Positions 43,383 through 52,077 of a stretch of 64,000 bases of DNA are shown here, piece after piece (position 1 is the first letter of the stretch; each line of letters opens with the position of its first letter). The notes under the pieces are model-generated. The model made no database searches, was not told the DNA's origin, and was given only the letters and a program-made list of their open reading frames with translations. A program made the translations under genes and the position numbers. The stretch comes from Mucilaginibacter pedocola. Lineage in GTDB: Bacteria > Bacteroidota > Bacteroidia > Sphingobacteriales > Sphingobacteriaceae. The stretch covers positions 372,001 to 436,000 of the forward strand of contig NZ_MBTF01000001.1 of the NCBI RefSeq assembly GCF_002013915.1, given 5' to 3'.

Positions 43383-44741
43383 TCAAATTACCTCGAAATA
43401 CCTCTTCAACTCCCAATCACTCACACTCTTCGCATATTGCCTATGCTCCCAAATACGGGTTTGCGTAAAGTGCTCCACAAATTCTTCACCGAATAATTCC
43501 TTAGCTACCGAAGACTTTTGCATAGCTGTTGCAGCATCAAATAAGTTGGCATGCAAGCTGCCGTTGCTTTTGTTTTCGTATCCGTTGCCAACGGTAGGGG
43601 CAACATCAAGCTTTAGTTTGTTTTTAATGCCATACAGGCCCGATGCAAGGGCGGCCGCAATAGCGAGGTAAGGGTTGGTGTCCGAACCGGGGATGCGGGT
43701 TTCTAAACGGGTGTAGTTTATGGCGGTATTAATAACACGCAGGGCAGTGGTGCGGTTATCTACGCCCCAGGTAATGGTGGTTGGTGCCCAGGCGCCTTCT
43801 ACAAGGCGTTTGTAACTGTTTATGGTTGGCGCATACATAGGCAGCAGGTGTGGCATGCAGTAGAGTTGTCCTGCAAGGTATTGCTTATGCAGTTCGCTCA
43901 TTTTATTGGCTTCGGTGCCGTCGTAAAACAGGTTTTCGGTTTGGCCTTCGTCCCACAGGCTTTGGTGTATATGGCCGCTGCAGCCGGGTAGGTTTTGGTT
44001 CCACTTGGCCATAAAGGTGGCGGTGATGCCGTGCATGCTGGCAATTTCTTTTACAGCGGTTTTCAGCAAGGCGGCTTTATCAGCAGCGGCCAATGCATCG
44101 CAATGCTCAATGGCAGCTTCGTACACGCCGGGGCCGGTTTCGGTGTGCAGTCCTTCTATGGGGATGTTGAATTTAGTAAGTAAATTGAACAGGTCGTAAT
44201 AAAAGCCGCTGTTTTGCGAGGTGCGGAGTATCGAATAACCGAACATCCCCGGTGTAAGCGGCGTCATGTTGGCAAAGCCTTTATCCTGCAGGGTTTGCGG
44301 CGTTTCTTTAAAGTTGAACCACTCAAATTCCTGTGCAAATTCGGCATGGTAACCCATGGCTTTGCATTCGGCAACTATCTTTTTCAGCAGGCTGCGTGGG
44401 TCGGCGGGCACGGTATTGCCATGGGGGCCGCTGTAATCTGCCAAAAAGAAAGGGATATCATCTTGCCATGGCACATTACGGAAAGTCGACAAATCAATAT
44501 AGCAGAGCCTGTCGGGGTAGCCGGTGTGCCAGCCGGTAAGTTGTACGTTGTCGTAGCAAACATCATTACTGTCCCATCCAAAAACCACATCGCAAAAGCC
44601 GTAGCCCGTTTTTAGCCCCTCCAAAAACTTTTTTGTACTGATCACTTTTCCCCGCATTACGCCGTCAATATCGGCAAAGGCAAATTTTACTTTAGGGATG
44701 TTGTTCTCTTTAATATAGTTGATGATGTTTTCGTGCTCCAT
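43383..44741 (-). CDS. glutamine synthetase family protein (GSI-like, PuuA-type)
   Basis: A 452-residue ATP-dependent ligase of the GSI fold. The N-terminal beta-grasp segment IPKVKFAFADIDGVMRGKVIS is followed by the catalytic beta barrel with EFAQEFEWFNF, HTETGPGVYEAAIEH, LPGCSGHIHQSLW and GSDTNPYLAIAAALASG. The catalytic-loop details differ from true GlnA, and the DIDGVMRGK start is typical of gamma-glutamylpolyamine or related synthetases. With a separate GSII gene nearby, an amine or amino-acid glutamylation role is more likely than bulk ammonia assimilation. Confidence 0.88.
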   Translation of the reverse strand: MEHENIINYIKENNIPKVKFAFADIDGVMRGKVISTKKFLEGLKTGYGFCDVVFGWDSNDVCYDNVQLTGWHTGYPDRLCYIDLSTFRNVPWQDDIPFFLADYSGPHGNTVPADPRSLLKKIVAECKAMGYHAEFAQEFEWFNFKETPQTLQDKGFANMTPLTPGMFGYSILRTSQNSGFYYDLFNLLTKFNIPIEGLHTETGPGVYEAAIEHCDALAAADKAALLKTAVKEIASMHGITATFMAKWNQNLPGCSGHIHQSLWDEGQTENLFYDGTEANKMSELHKQYLAGQLYCMPHLLPMYAPTINSYKRLVEGAWAPTTITWGVDNRTTALRVINTAINYTRLETRIPGSDTNPYLAIAAALASGLYGIKNKLKLDVAPTVGNGYENKSNGSLHANLFDAATAMQKSSVAKELFGEEFVEHFTQTRIWEHRQYAKSVSDWELKRYFEVI

Positions 44742-44925
44742 GGGTATAAGGTATAAAACGCCAATTTAAGCAACATAAACTAAATGCAGCATAAATGGTT
44801 TTATTTTAGGGTAGATGCGGGGTATTGTAAAAAATCCGTTCCCAAACGCGTTAAACAATTAAATGCTTAAAAAATTTGTAACTATGCACCACCAATTATA
44901 ACCCTCAGTGGTTAAGTATTAAAAT

Positions 44926-45969
44926 ATGAACTCGCCATTTTCTACCATCATAACAAAAGCATGGGAGGGGTATGATGCCTCCAAAACCATCAAAAGCATC
45001 GAGGATATCAGTGCAATGGTGTCAACCAACCATGTTTATCGCATCACTTTTGATGATGAGGACATCATCATCGCCAAACTATCGTTGTTCGGCACCTTCG
45101 AGCATTTTAAAGAGGATCACCGCATCATCCATTCGCTTAGCAATAACCTGCTGTACCCCTTCGAGAATTTACTGGCCAAATCGTTGCTGAAAAATAACCG
45201 GGTATACATTTATCATTATAAACATGCCGGTACCGATGCCTGGGTGGTGTTTTACAATCCAACCCGCATACTGGAGCGTTTGCCGCGCCGGCTTGATGAT
45301 AACCTCATAAAAAAATTGGGACAACAATTGGGCAAGTTCCATAAAGCATGCAGCAGGGTGAAGAATGTACTGCCCAAATCATCAAAAACCCTGCGTACCG
45401 ATATTTATGCCCTGCAGCAGCAGTTAGATAAAAACGAAGCAGATTTTGGTACCCACATGCAGGTAGATTTCCTGAAATACCATTGCGAGCAGTTTCTAAA
45501 GAACCGCTCTAAGTACAATATGTCATCTTTCGATATAATTCCGGTTTTTATCGACTGGAACATCGGGAATTTTTCGGTAACACCACAACATGAGCTATAT
45601 TCACGCTGGGATTACGATTGGTTCAGGATGAGCTACCGCGTGCTGGATTTTTACTTCTTCAGCCGCGTGGTATCTGATATTGGCGATCGCACCGTGTTCA
45701 GCTACGTGATAGGCCCTATGATGGAGGATCGCTTTATTACTTTCCTGAAAGAGTACCATAAAGTATACCCGCTAACGGCCGATGAGGTTCGGTTTATGAA
45801 AGAGGCCTACCGTTTCTTTATCCTGAACTATGTGATAAAAGATGGCAAGCACTTTTTTAACGAGCAATACGCCAAAAAACTGCAGGCCGAAGCATTTGAT
45901 GTGTACCTGCCATCGGTAGACCGCGATTTTGATGCCGAGAAAATAGTGGCGGCGCTGAAACTGAAATAG
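44926..45969 (+). CDS. aminoglycoside-phosphotransferase-fold kinase-like protein
   Basis: A 347-residue APH-like protein. The N-lobe has YRITFDDEDIIIAKLSLFG, and the catalytic loop reads PVFIDWNIGNFSV. The usual HxDxxxxN loop is altered so that the first His is Phe, while Asp and Asn are kept; the metal-binding segment is WDYDWFRMSYRVLDFYFF. Related proteins phosphorylate small hydroxylated metabolites such as homoserine or choline. A 305-bp gap with word repeats separates it from the HAD gene. Confidence 0.8.
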   Translation: MNSPFSTIITKAWEGYDASKTIKSIEDISAMVSTNHVYRITFDDEDIIIAKLSLFGTFEHFKEDHRIIHSLSNNLLYPFENLLAKSLLKNNRVYIYHYKHAGTDAWVVFYNPTRILERLPRRLDDNLIKKLGQQLGKFHKACSRVKNVLPKSSKTLRTDIYALQQQLDKNEADFGTHMQVDFLKYHCEQFLKNRSKYNMSSFDIIPVFIDWNIGNFSVTPQHELYSRWDYDWFRMSYRVLDFYFFSRVVSDIGDRTVFSYVIGPMMEDRFITFLKEYHKVYPLTADEVRFMKEAYRFFILNYVIKDGKHFFNEQYAKKLQAEAFDVYLPSVDRDFDAEKIVAALKLK

Positions 45970-46034
45970 GTTTTGCAATGTTGGAGATGATGAGTATTTA
46001 TTTAAAGTAGAGGAGTACTGTTTGGCGAGGTTTA

Positions 46035-46250
46035 AAAGGTTAAAAAAATATCAAAACATGTCATTAGCGTTAAAATTTGAGGCTCAATTTAACGGGAACT
46101 TTATGCCATGCACCTTTTTAACCTTTGCCCGGCCGAGATTGCCTTTCTCAACATCTCCAACCTTAACGGGCGCGCCAACTTTCTCCAACGCCTCTCAACT
46201 TTTCTCCAGTTTCTATCAACTTTATTTAACAGCAGCTAATTTTAATAACT
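46035..46250. repeat. word repeats in the gap before the HAD gene
   Basis: AAAGGTTAAAAA (46035-46046) is exactly inverted as TTTTTAACCTTT (46115-46126). Downstream, degenerate copies of CTCAACTTT / CTCCAAC words run from about 46146 to 46222. The 305-bp gap 45970-46274 contains no convincing ORF. Confidence 0.65.
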
Positions 46251-46274
46251 TCTTTATAACCTTGACAAACCAAT

Positions 46275-47126
46275 ATGAGGCGCATTGACGATTTCCGCGA
46301 GATCATTGATAATTATGAGGTGGTATTTTTTGATGCGTTCGGCGTACTGAAAAATTACGGGGGGCTGGTGCCGGGTATCGAGCGTACGTTCGCCTATCTC
46401 GAAGAATCGGGTAAGGAGTACTACATTGTTACCAATGATGCATCGCGCAGCCCCACGCAACTGGCCGAATCGTATCACCGTAAGGGGCTAACCGCCATAA
46501 CTGCCGATAGGGTAATATCAAGCGGGATGCTTACCAAAGAATACCTCGACCTGAAAGTGGACGATGGCATTGTAGCTTACCTGGGTACCGAAGATTCGGC
46601 GCATTACATCGAAAGCGAAGGCTTGCATACCTTACCGGTAAGCGCCATAAACGAGGAGAACTTCGATAAGGTAAATGCGCTGGTGTTTTTAGACGACGAG
46701 GGCTTCGACTGGTGTAACGACCTGAACAAGGCCGTGAACCTGCTGCGCCGCCGTACCATACCGGCTATTGTGGCCAATACCGATTTTGCTTACCCCGTAA
46801 CGGTGAACGAAATAGCGGTAGCGATAGGGGGGATTGCCGCCATGTTGGAAACCATTGTAGGCAAAAAGTTCATCCGTTTTGGCAAGCCCGATTCGCAGAT
46901 GTTCATGTTTGCTTACGACCTGATACGCGAGTACCGACCCATAACCAAACCCGAAATAGTGATGGTGGGCGACACTTTGCAAACGGATATATTGGGTGGT
47001 AACAAATTCGGGTTAGATACGGTGCTGGTGCTATCGGGCAATACGCTGCCTGCCGATGCACACAACCGCATGGTATCTACCGGGATAGTACCAACTTATA
47101 TATGCGATTCGGCAGTAATTAAGTAA
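46275..47126 (+). CDS. HAD-superfamily hydrolase, subfamily IIA
   Basis: A 283-residue NagD-type HAD protein with its C2 cap inserted in the middle. Motif I reads VVFFDAFGVL, so the usual second Asp of DxD is Phe; motif II is YYIVTNDASRSP; the Lys/Arg position is FIRFGKPDSQMF; and motif III is VMVGDTLQTDILGGNKFG. The variant motif I occurs in some IIA groups, so it may be a phosphatase of altered chemistry. It lies 11 bases before the GH43 gene and probably shares its transcript. Confidence 0.88.
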   Translation: MRRIDDFREIIDNYEVVFFDAFGVLKNYGGLVPGIERTFAYLEESGKEYYIVTNDASRSPTQLAESYHRKGLTAITADRVISSGMLTKEYLDLKVDDGIVAYLGTEDSAHYIESEGLHTLPVSAINEENFDKVNALVFLDDEGFDWCNDLNKAVNLLRRRTIPAIVANTDFAYPVTVNEIAVAIGGIAAMLETIVGKKFIRFGKPDSQMFMFAYDLIREYRPITKPEIVMVGDTLQTDILGGNKFGLDTVLVLSGNTLPADAHNRMVSTGIVPTYICDSAVIK

Positions 47127-47137
47127 AATAGAGAATA

Positions 47138-48193
47138 ATGAAGTTATTAAAGTTTGTTTTAGCGCTTGGCTTGTCGGTTGTGGTTTCCCAATCGATTGTT
47201 GCTCAGTCGCAGTCCGCGAAAACGTTTACCAACCCTTTGTTACCCTCGGGTGCCGACCCATGGGTGATATACCATAAAGGGTTTTACTATTACACCAATT
47301 CGCTGCAAAACAAACTGAATATTTGGAAGGTGAAAAACCTTGCCGACCTTGCCAAAGCCGAAAAGAAAACCGTTTGGATGCCGCCGCCAAACACCAATTA
47401 CTCTAAAGAGCTTTGGGCACCCGAACTGCACTACCTTGATGGTAAATGGTATATGTATTTTGCTGCCGATAACGGCGATAACAATAATCACCGCATGTAC
47501 GTGCTCGAAAATGCCTCGCAGGACCCAATGAAGGGCGAGTTTGTTTTTAAGGGCCAAATAGGCGATGTTACCAATAAGTGGGCCATTGATGGTTCGATAT
47601 TTACGCACAAGGGGAAGCATTACATGATATGGTCGGGCTGGGAAGGCGACCAGAACGGGCAACAGGATATCTACATTGCCAAAATGAAGAACCCATACAC
47701 TATTGAAGGCCCGCGCGTAAAACTGTCATCATCGCTTTATGATTGGGAAAAGTATGGCGACCTTGGCGATAAAAGTAACCCGCCCCACGTGAACGTTAAC
47801 GAAGGCCCTGAGGTGTTACAGCATGGCGATAAACTGTTCCTGATATATTCGGCAAGCGGCTGCTGGACTGATTTTTATGCTCTGGGTATGCTTACGGCAT
47901 CGGCCAATAGCGATATTATTGACCCTAAATCGTGGGTGAAATCAGACAAGCCGGTATTTAAAAAATCAGAAGAGAATGGCGTTTACGCGCCGGGGCATAA
48001 TTCGTTCTTTAAATCTGCCGATGGCACCGAGGACTGGATAATTTACCACGCCAACTCTAAACCGGGGCAGGGCTGTGGCGGCTTCCGTTCTCCGCGCATG
48101 CAAAAGTTCACCTGGAATAAGGATGGTTCGCCAAACTTCGGTATCCCGGTTAAAGAAAATACCCCGCTGGCTATACCATCAGAAAGTAAATAA
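47138..48193 (+). CDS. glycoside hydrolase family 43 protein
   Basis: A 351-residue secreted five-bladed propeller enzyme with a signal peptide ending about IVAQ. Catalytic positions of GH43 are the base Asp in GADPWVIYHKGFYYY, the pKa-setting Asp in WAIDGSIFTHKGKHY and the acid Glu in NEGPEVLQHG; KELWAPELHYLDGKWYMYF is also diagnostic. It should act on arabinose- or xylose-containing glycans. It lies between HAD and aldose epimerase genes in a tight run. Confidence 0.92.
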   Translation: MKLLKFVLALGLSVVVSQSIVAQSQSAKTFTNPLLPSGADPWVIYHKGFYYYTNSLQNKLNIWKVKNLADLAKAEKKTVWMPPPNTNYSKELWAPELHYLDGKWYMYFAADNGDNNNHRMYVLENASQDPMKGEFVFKGQIGDVTNKWAIDGSIFTHKGKHYMIWSGWEGDQNGQQDIYIAKMKNPYTIEGPRVKLSSSLYDWEKYGDLGDKSNPPHVNVNEGPEVLQHGDKLFLIYSASGCWTDFYALGMLTASANSDIIDPKSWVKSDKPVFKKSEENGVYAPGHNSFFKSADGTEDWIIYHANSKPGQGCGGFRSPRMQKFTWNKDGSPNFGIPVKENTPLAIPSESK

Positions 48194-48217
48194 AACAACC
48201 AATTACCATAAAAAATT

Positions 48218-49405
48218 ATGCGAAACACCTTTAAAAACCCAACTTTGGCACTGGCACTTGCCGGCAGCGTACTTATGGCTGCCTGTAACCAGTCTGCCCC
48301 AAAAAGCAACACCATGACCGACACTACCGCTACTGCTGCAACTACCGTAACCCTGCCGCCCGATTCGGCCTTTGCCAAAACAATTGATGGTAAAGAAACT
48401 AAACTTTTTACCCTGAAAAATAAAAACGGTATGATAGCCACGGTTACCAATTACGGTGGCCGTTTGGTGAGCCTGTTCGTACCGGATAAGGATGGTAAGC
48501 TTACCGACGTAGTGCTTGGTTTTGATAATGTAGATGGTTTTGTAAATTCTAAAGAGCCTTACTATGGCGCAACCATTGGCCGTTTTGGCAACCGCATTGC
48601 CAAAGGTAAATTTACACTTGATGGTAAGGAATATACCCTGGTAACCAACAATGGCCCTAACACGCTGCACGGCGGTAAGCCGGGCTTCCAGAGCGTGGTT
48701 TGGGATGGCAAACAGGTAGATAGCACTACATTAGAGCTTACCTATTTGGCTAAGGATATGGAAGGCGGTTTCCCAGGCAACCTGAATGTAAAGGTAGTTT
48801 ATAGCCTTACCGATGATAACGCCATGAAAATTACTTACGAGGCTACTACTGATAAAGCTACCGTAGTTAACCTAACCAACCACGCCTTTTATAACCTGAA
48901 CGGCGAAGGCAGCGGTACAACCGTATTGGGCCACAAAGTGCAGATAGATGCCGATGGTTACACCCCGGTAGATGCTACCCTTATCCCGACAGGAAAAGTA
49001 GAGCCTGTAAAAGGCACACCATTCGATTTCAATACTGCTACTACTATTGGCGAGCGCATTGGCGTAGAGAACGAGCAGTTGAAGAACGGTAAAGGTTACG
49101 ACCATAACTGGGTATTGAACAAGCACGACCTGACCACCCCGATAGCTACTGTAGTGGGCGATAAAACCGGCATCAAAATGCAAATATTTACAGAAGAGCC
49201 TGCTATGCAGTTCTACAGCGGTAACTTTATGGCAGGCGCCAACGCCATGAAAGGCGGCAAAAAAGACGAGTTCCGTACTTCATTTGCTATGGAAACACAG
49301 CACTACCCTGATTCTCCGAACCAGCCAAGTTTCCCATCAACCGTGTTGAAGCCTGGCCAAACTTATAAAACGCAATCGCTTTACAAGTTTTCGGTAGAGA
49401 AATAA
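48218..49405 (+). CDS. galM: aldose 1-epimerase (galactose mutarotase), lipoprotein
   Basis: A 395-residue protein with a lipoprotein signal ending LMAAC|N and a Ser/Thr-rich linker. The epimerase barrel shows NYGGRLVSLFVPD, GNRIAKGKFTLDG, NTLHGGKPGFQSVVWDG, LTNHAFYNLNGEG and GYDHNWVL, with the two conserved His and a C-terminal Glu region. It interconverts sugar anomers, probably in the periplasm after GH43 action. The gap to GH43 is 24 bases. A terminator follows. Confidence 0.93.
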   Translation: MRNTFKNPTLALALAGSVLMAACNQSAPKSNTMTDTTATAATTVTLPPDSAFAKTIDGKETKLFTLKNKNGMIATVTNYGGRLVSLFVPDKDGKLTDVVLGFDNVDGFVNSKEPYYGATIGRFGNRIAKGKFTLDGKEYTLVTNNGPNTLHGGKPGFQSVVWDGKQVDSTTLELTYLAKDMEGGFPGNLNVKVVYSLTDDNAMKITYEATTDKATVVNLTNHAFYNLNGEGSGTTVLGHKVQIDADGYTPVDATLIPTGKVEPVKGTPFDFNTATTIGERIGVENEQLKNGKGYDHNWVLNKHDLTTPIATVVGDKTGIKMQIFTEEPAMQFYSGNFMAGANAMKGGKKDEFRTSFAMETQHYPDSPNQPSFPSTVLKPGQTYKTQSLYKFSVEK

Positions 49406-49450
49406 ATTAGACATGAATTCTTCTAATTGATTCGAATTTCACAAATTTTG

Positions 49451-49483
49451 AAAAGGACTTCCGCTAATGGGAGTCCTTTTTTT
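49451..49483 (+). terminator. rho-independent terminator after the epimerase gene
   Basis: AAAAGGACT with CC (49451-49462) pairs with GG and AGTCCTTTT (49469-49480), and T residues follow to 49483. Confidence 0.85.
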
Positions 49484-49499
49484 GTTATATAGAAGTTTA

Positions 49500-49701
49500 T
49501 TTAACCACAGAGTTCGCGGAGGTTTACACAGAGGTTCGCAGAGTTTGTTTTGTGGTAATTGATTTACTTATAGTATGTTATGATGGGGTAGGAAGATTAG
49601 CTATTTCCTCGTCCGGATTTCCGGCATTTTTTAAACTCTTTACCCATTTGCAAAGCTCTGTGCCTCTCCGTGTTCTTTCCTCTGTGTCCTCTGTGGTAAA
49701 A
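49500..49701. repeat. CCACAGAGG-word inverted repeat element, no cargo
   Basis: The left arm begins TTTAACCACAGAG (49500) with further words CGCGGAGG and ACACAGAGG. The right arm ends with the inverse CCTCTGTGGTAAA. About 110 bases between them carry no ORF. This is the third copy of the family seen at 25344-25475 and 42816-43370, and it occupies most of the 388-bp gap before moaA. Confidence 0.8.
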
Positions 49702-49757
49702 TAGCGAATTCACCAACCATCGCTCCAAAATCTACATTCCCCAAACAATCTAAACCT

Positions 49758-49765
49758 TATATTTG
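49758..49765 (+). promoter_or_regulatory. Bacteroidota -7 box TATATTTG for the molybdenum cofactor operon
   Basis: TATATTTG is a perfect TAnnTTTG match 28 bases before the TTG start of moaA. No -33 TTG was found at the expected distance, so the site is probable but not certain. Confidence 0.45.
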
Positions 49766-49793
49766 CTATGCATCACCAATAATTAAAACGCAC

Positions 49794-50783
49794 TTGCTGA
49801 TAGATAACCACGGCCGACGAATTACTTACCTGCGCCTGGCGGTAACCGACAGGTGCAATCTGCGTTGTTTTTATTGCATGCCCGAAGATGGCCTTAACTG
49901 GCTCAGCCGTTCGGAGTTGATGACCTACGAGGAAATGCTGCGCGTGTGTACCTTGCTGGTGCGCATGGGAATTGAAAAGATACGCATAACCGGTGGCGAG
50001 CCTTTTGTAAGGCGCGATATGATGAAGCTTTTAACTGCCTTGTCAAAAATAGAGGGCTTAAAAGAGCTGAGTGTTACCACCAACGGGGTTTTAACGGCGC
50101 CTTATGTAGGGCAACTGAAAAGCATAGGCGTACGGTCGGTTAACCTGAGTTTAGATACATTGGATGCCGGGCGTTTCTTCGCCATCACCCGCCGCGATGA
50201 ATTTAGTGCTGTGATGGAAACCATGCAGGCACTGCTGCAGCACGATATGGATGTAAAGGTAAATGCGGTAGTAATGGATGGCAAAAACACGCAGGACATT
50301 ATCCCGATGGTGGAATTAACCAAAGAGCTGCCGGTAAGCATCCGCTTTATTGAGGAGATGCCATTTAATGGCGATGGGCATGGTTACAGCGGCATAGCCT
50401 GGGATCATGTGCGCATACTTGAAGAAATAAGATCGGCATATCCTAATATCCAAAAACTGCCCGACCCGCTGTATTCCACTGCGTACAATTACCATGTACC
50501 GGGCCATTTGGGTAATGTGGGTATTATTGCTGCTTATTCGCGTACCTTCTGCGGCACCTGTAACCGTATACGCATTACGCCCGATGGTATGCTGAAGAAT
50601 TGCCTTTATGACGATGGCGTACTGAATATTAAAGATCTGATGCGTGCAGGAAATACCAACACCGCCATTGCCGATACCTTGCGCGATACTTTTAATAAGC
50701 GTGAAATAGATGGTTGGGCGGCAGAACGCAGTCGTGCCGAAAACCCGGGCTTCCGCGAATCGATGGCCACAATAGGAGGATAA
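49794..50783 (+). CDS. moaA: GTP 3',8-cyclase MoaA
   Basis: A 329-residue radical-SAM enzyme that rearranges GTP in the first step of molybdenum cofactor synthesis. The N-terminal cluster cysteines are C21, C25 and C28 (DRCNLRCFYC), and the C-terminal cluster is in FCGTCNRIRITPDGMLKNCL. It ends with the conserved Gly-Gly. The start codon is TTG; an ATG at 49768 is out of frame and soon stops. It heads a five-gene operon. Confidence 0.96.
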   Translation: MLIDNHGRRITYLRLAVTDRCNLRCFYCMPEDGLNWLSRSELMTYEEMLRVCTLLVRMGIEKIRITGGEPFVRRDMMKLLTALSKIEGLKELSVTTNGVLTAPYVGQLKSIGVRSVNLSLDTLDAGRFFAITRRDEFSAVMETMQALLQHDMDVKVNAVVMDGKNTQDIIPMVELTKELPVSIRFIEEMPFNGDGHGYSGIAWDHVRILEEIRSAYPNIQKLPDPLYSTAYNYHVPGHLGNVGIIAAYSRTFCGTCNRIRITPDGMLKNCLYDDGVLNIKDLMRAGNTNTAIADTLRDTFNKREIDGWAAERSRAENPGFRESMATIGG

Positions 50784-50790
50784 GACAAAC

Positions 50791-51984
50791 ATGGTAACCG
50801 TAGCACAAGCCGAAAAAATAGTAATGGCCCAGCTAAAAAGCTACGGGCACGAATTGGTTCCGTTTCAAAATGCGCTTAACCGCGTACTTTCCGAAGATAT
50901 AGTAACCGACCGCGACCTGCCGCCGTTTAACCGTGCTACTATGGATGGTATCGCTGTTTCGCATAAGGCGATAGCGGACGGAATCTTCACATTCCATATC
51001 AAAGCTACCCAAACCGCCGGCGATGAGCCCGTTGGTGTAGACGATGCTGATATTTGCATCGAGATAATGACCGGAGCTGCCCTGCATCCATCGGTAGATA
51101 CCGTTATACCTTACGAAGCGTTGGAGATACGCAATAAGCTGGCGGCTATAACGGCAGATGGTACCAGGAAGGGGCAGAATATCCATTACAAGGGGGCGGA
51201 CAAACGCCAAGGCGACATAGTTGCCGCGGCAGGCCAAACGGTAACGCCGGCTATTATGGGTTTGGCAGCATCGGTAGGAAAAGCTGAGTTGTTGGTTCAA
51301 AAACTTCCCCGTGTTGTGGTGATATCATCAGGCGATGAACTGGTTGATGTGGTAGATACGCCTGAGCCATACCAAATCAGACGCTCGAATAATTACACGG
51401 TGAAAGCGGCGCTGGCGAACCATGGCATAAAGGCAGATATGCTGCATATACCCGATGAAGCAGCAATAACGGAAATACAGATAGGCCAATGCCTGCAAAA
51501 TTATGATGTTATACTGCTCAGTGGAGGCATCAGTATGGGCAAGTTCGACTATATACCAAAGGCGCTGGAGGCTTTGGGGGTAGAGAAGCTGTTCCATAAA
51601 GTTTTGCAGCGCCCCGGCAAGCCGTTTTGGTTCGGCAGGCATGCCGAAGGGCCGCTGGTGTTCGCATTTCCCGGTAACCCGGTGGCTACGTTTATGTGCC
51701 TGCATAGGTACTTTTTACTATGGCTGGATGCTGCACTTGGCTTGCCCGCTAAAAAGCCGGTATATGCCGCTTTAGGTACTGATTTTAAATTTCAGCCCGC
51801 GCTGCAATACTTTTTACAGGTAACTTTGAACTTTGATGAGCAGGGGCGGCAAATTGCAACGCCAATAGAAGGCAACGGCTCGGGCGATTTTGCTAACTTA
51901 GCCGATACCGAAGCTTTTATAGAATTACCCATGGAACGGTCGGATTTTAAAAAAGGAGAGGTGTTCAGAGTTTGGAAGTTCTAA
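50791..51984 (+). CDS. moeA: molybdopterin molybdenumtransferase MoeA
   Basis: A 397-residue protein that inserts molybdate into adenylylated molybdopterin. Diagnostic segments are DRDLPPFNRATMDGIAV, VISSGDELV, LLSGGISMGKFDYI, QRPGKPFWFG and FAFPGNPVATFMCLHRY. The ATG is seven bases after moaA. A gap of 93 bases with AATCGGTG-type words follows, before moaC. Confidence 0.95.
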   Translation: MVTVAQAEKIVMAQLKSYGHELVPFQNALNRVLSEDIVTDRDLPPFNRATMDGIAVSHKAIADGIFTFHIKATQTAGDEPVGVDDADICIEIMTGAALHPSVDTVIPYEALEIRNKLAAITADGTRKGQNIHYKGADKRQGDIVAAAGQTVTPAIMGLAASVGKAELLVQKLPRVVVISSGDELVDVVDTPEPYQIRRSNNYTVKAALANHGIKADMLHIPDEAAITEIQIGQCLQNYDVILLSGGISMGKFDYIPKALEALGVEKLFHKVLQRPGKPFWFGRHAEGPLVFAFPGNPVATFMCLHRYFLLWLDAALGLPAKKPVYAALGTDFKFQPALQYFLQVTLNFDEQGRQIATPIEGNGSGDFANLADTEAFIELPMERSDFKKGEVFRVWKF

Positions 51985-52034
51985 CAACACATCCTGAGAA
52001 TCATTTAATCAGGAAAATCACGGTTCAGAAAATT

Positions 52035-52065
52035 AATCGGTGAAATCAATCCAATCGGTGTAATC
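52035..52065 (+). repeat. AATCGGTGnAATC words before moaC
   Basis: Two copies lie at 52035-52047 (n = A) and 52053-52065 (n = T), with a partial third copy directly after. They end 12 bases before the moaC ATG and have the gene's orientation. Confidence 0.8.
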
Positions 52066-52077
52066 GGTGAAAACACA

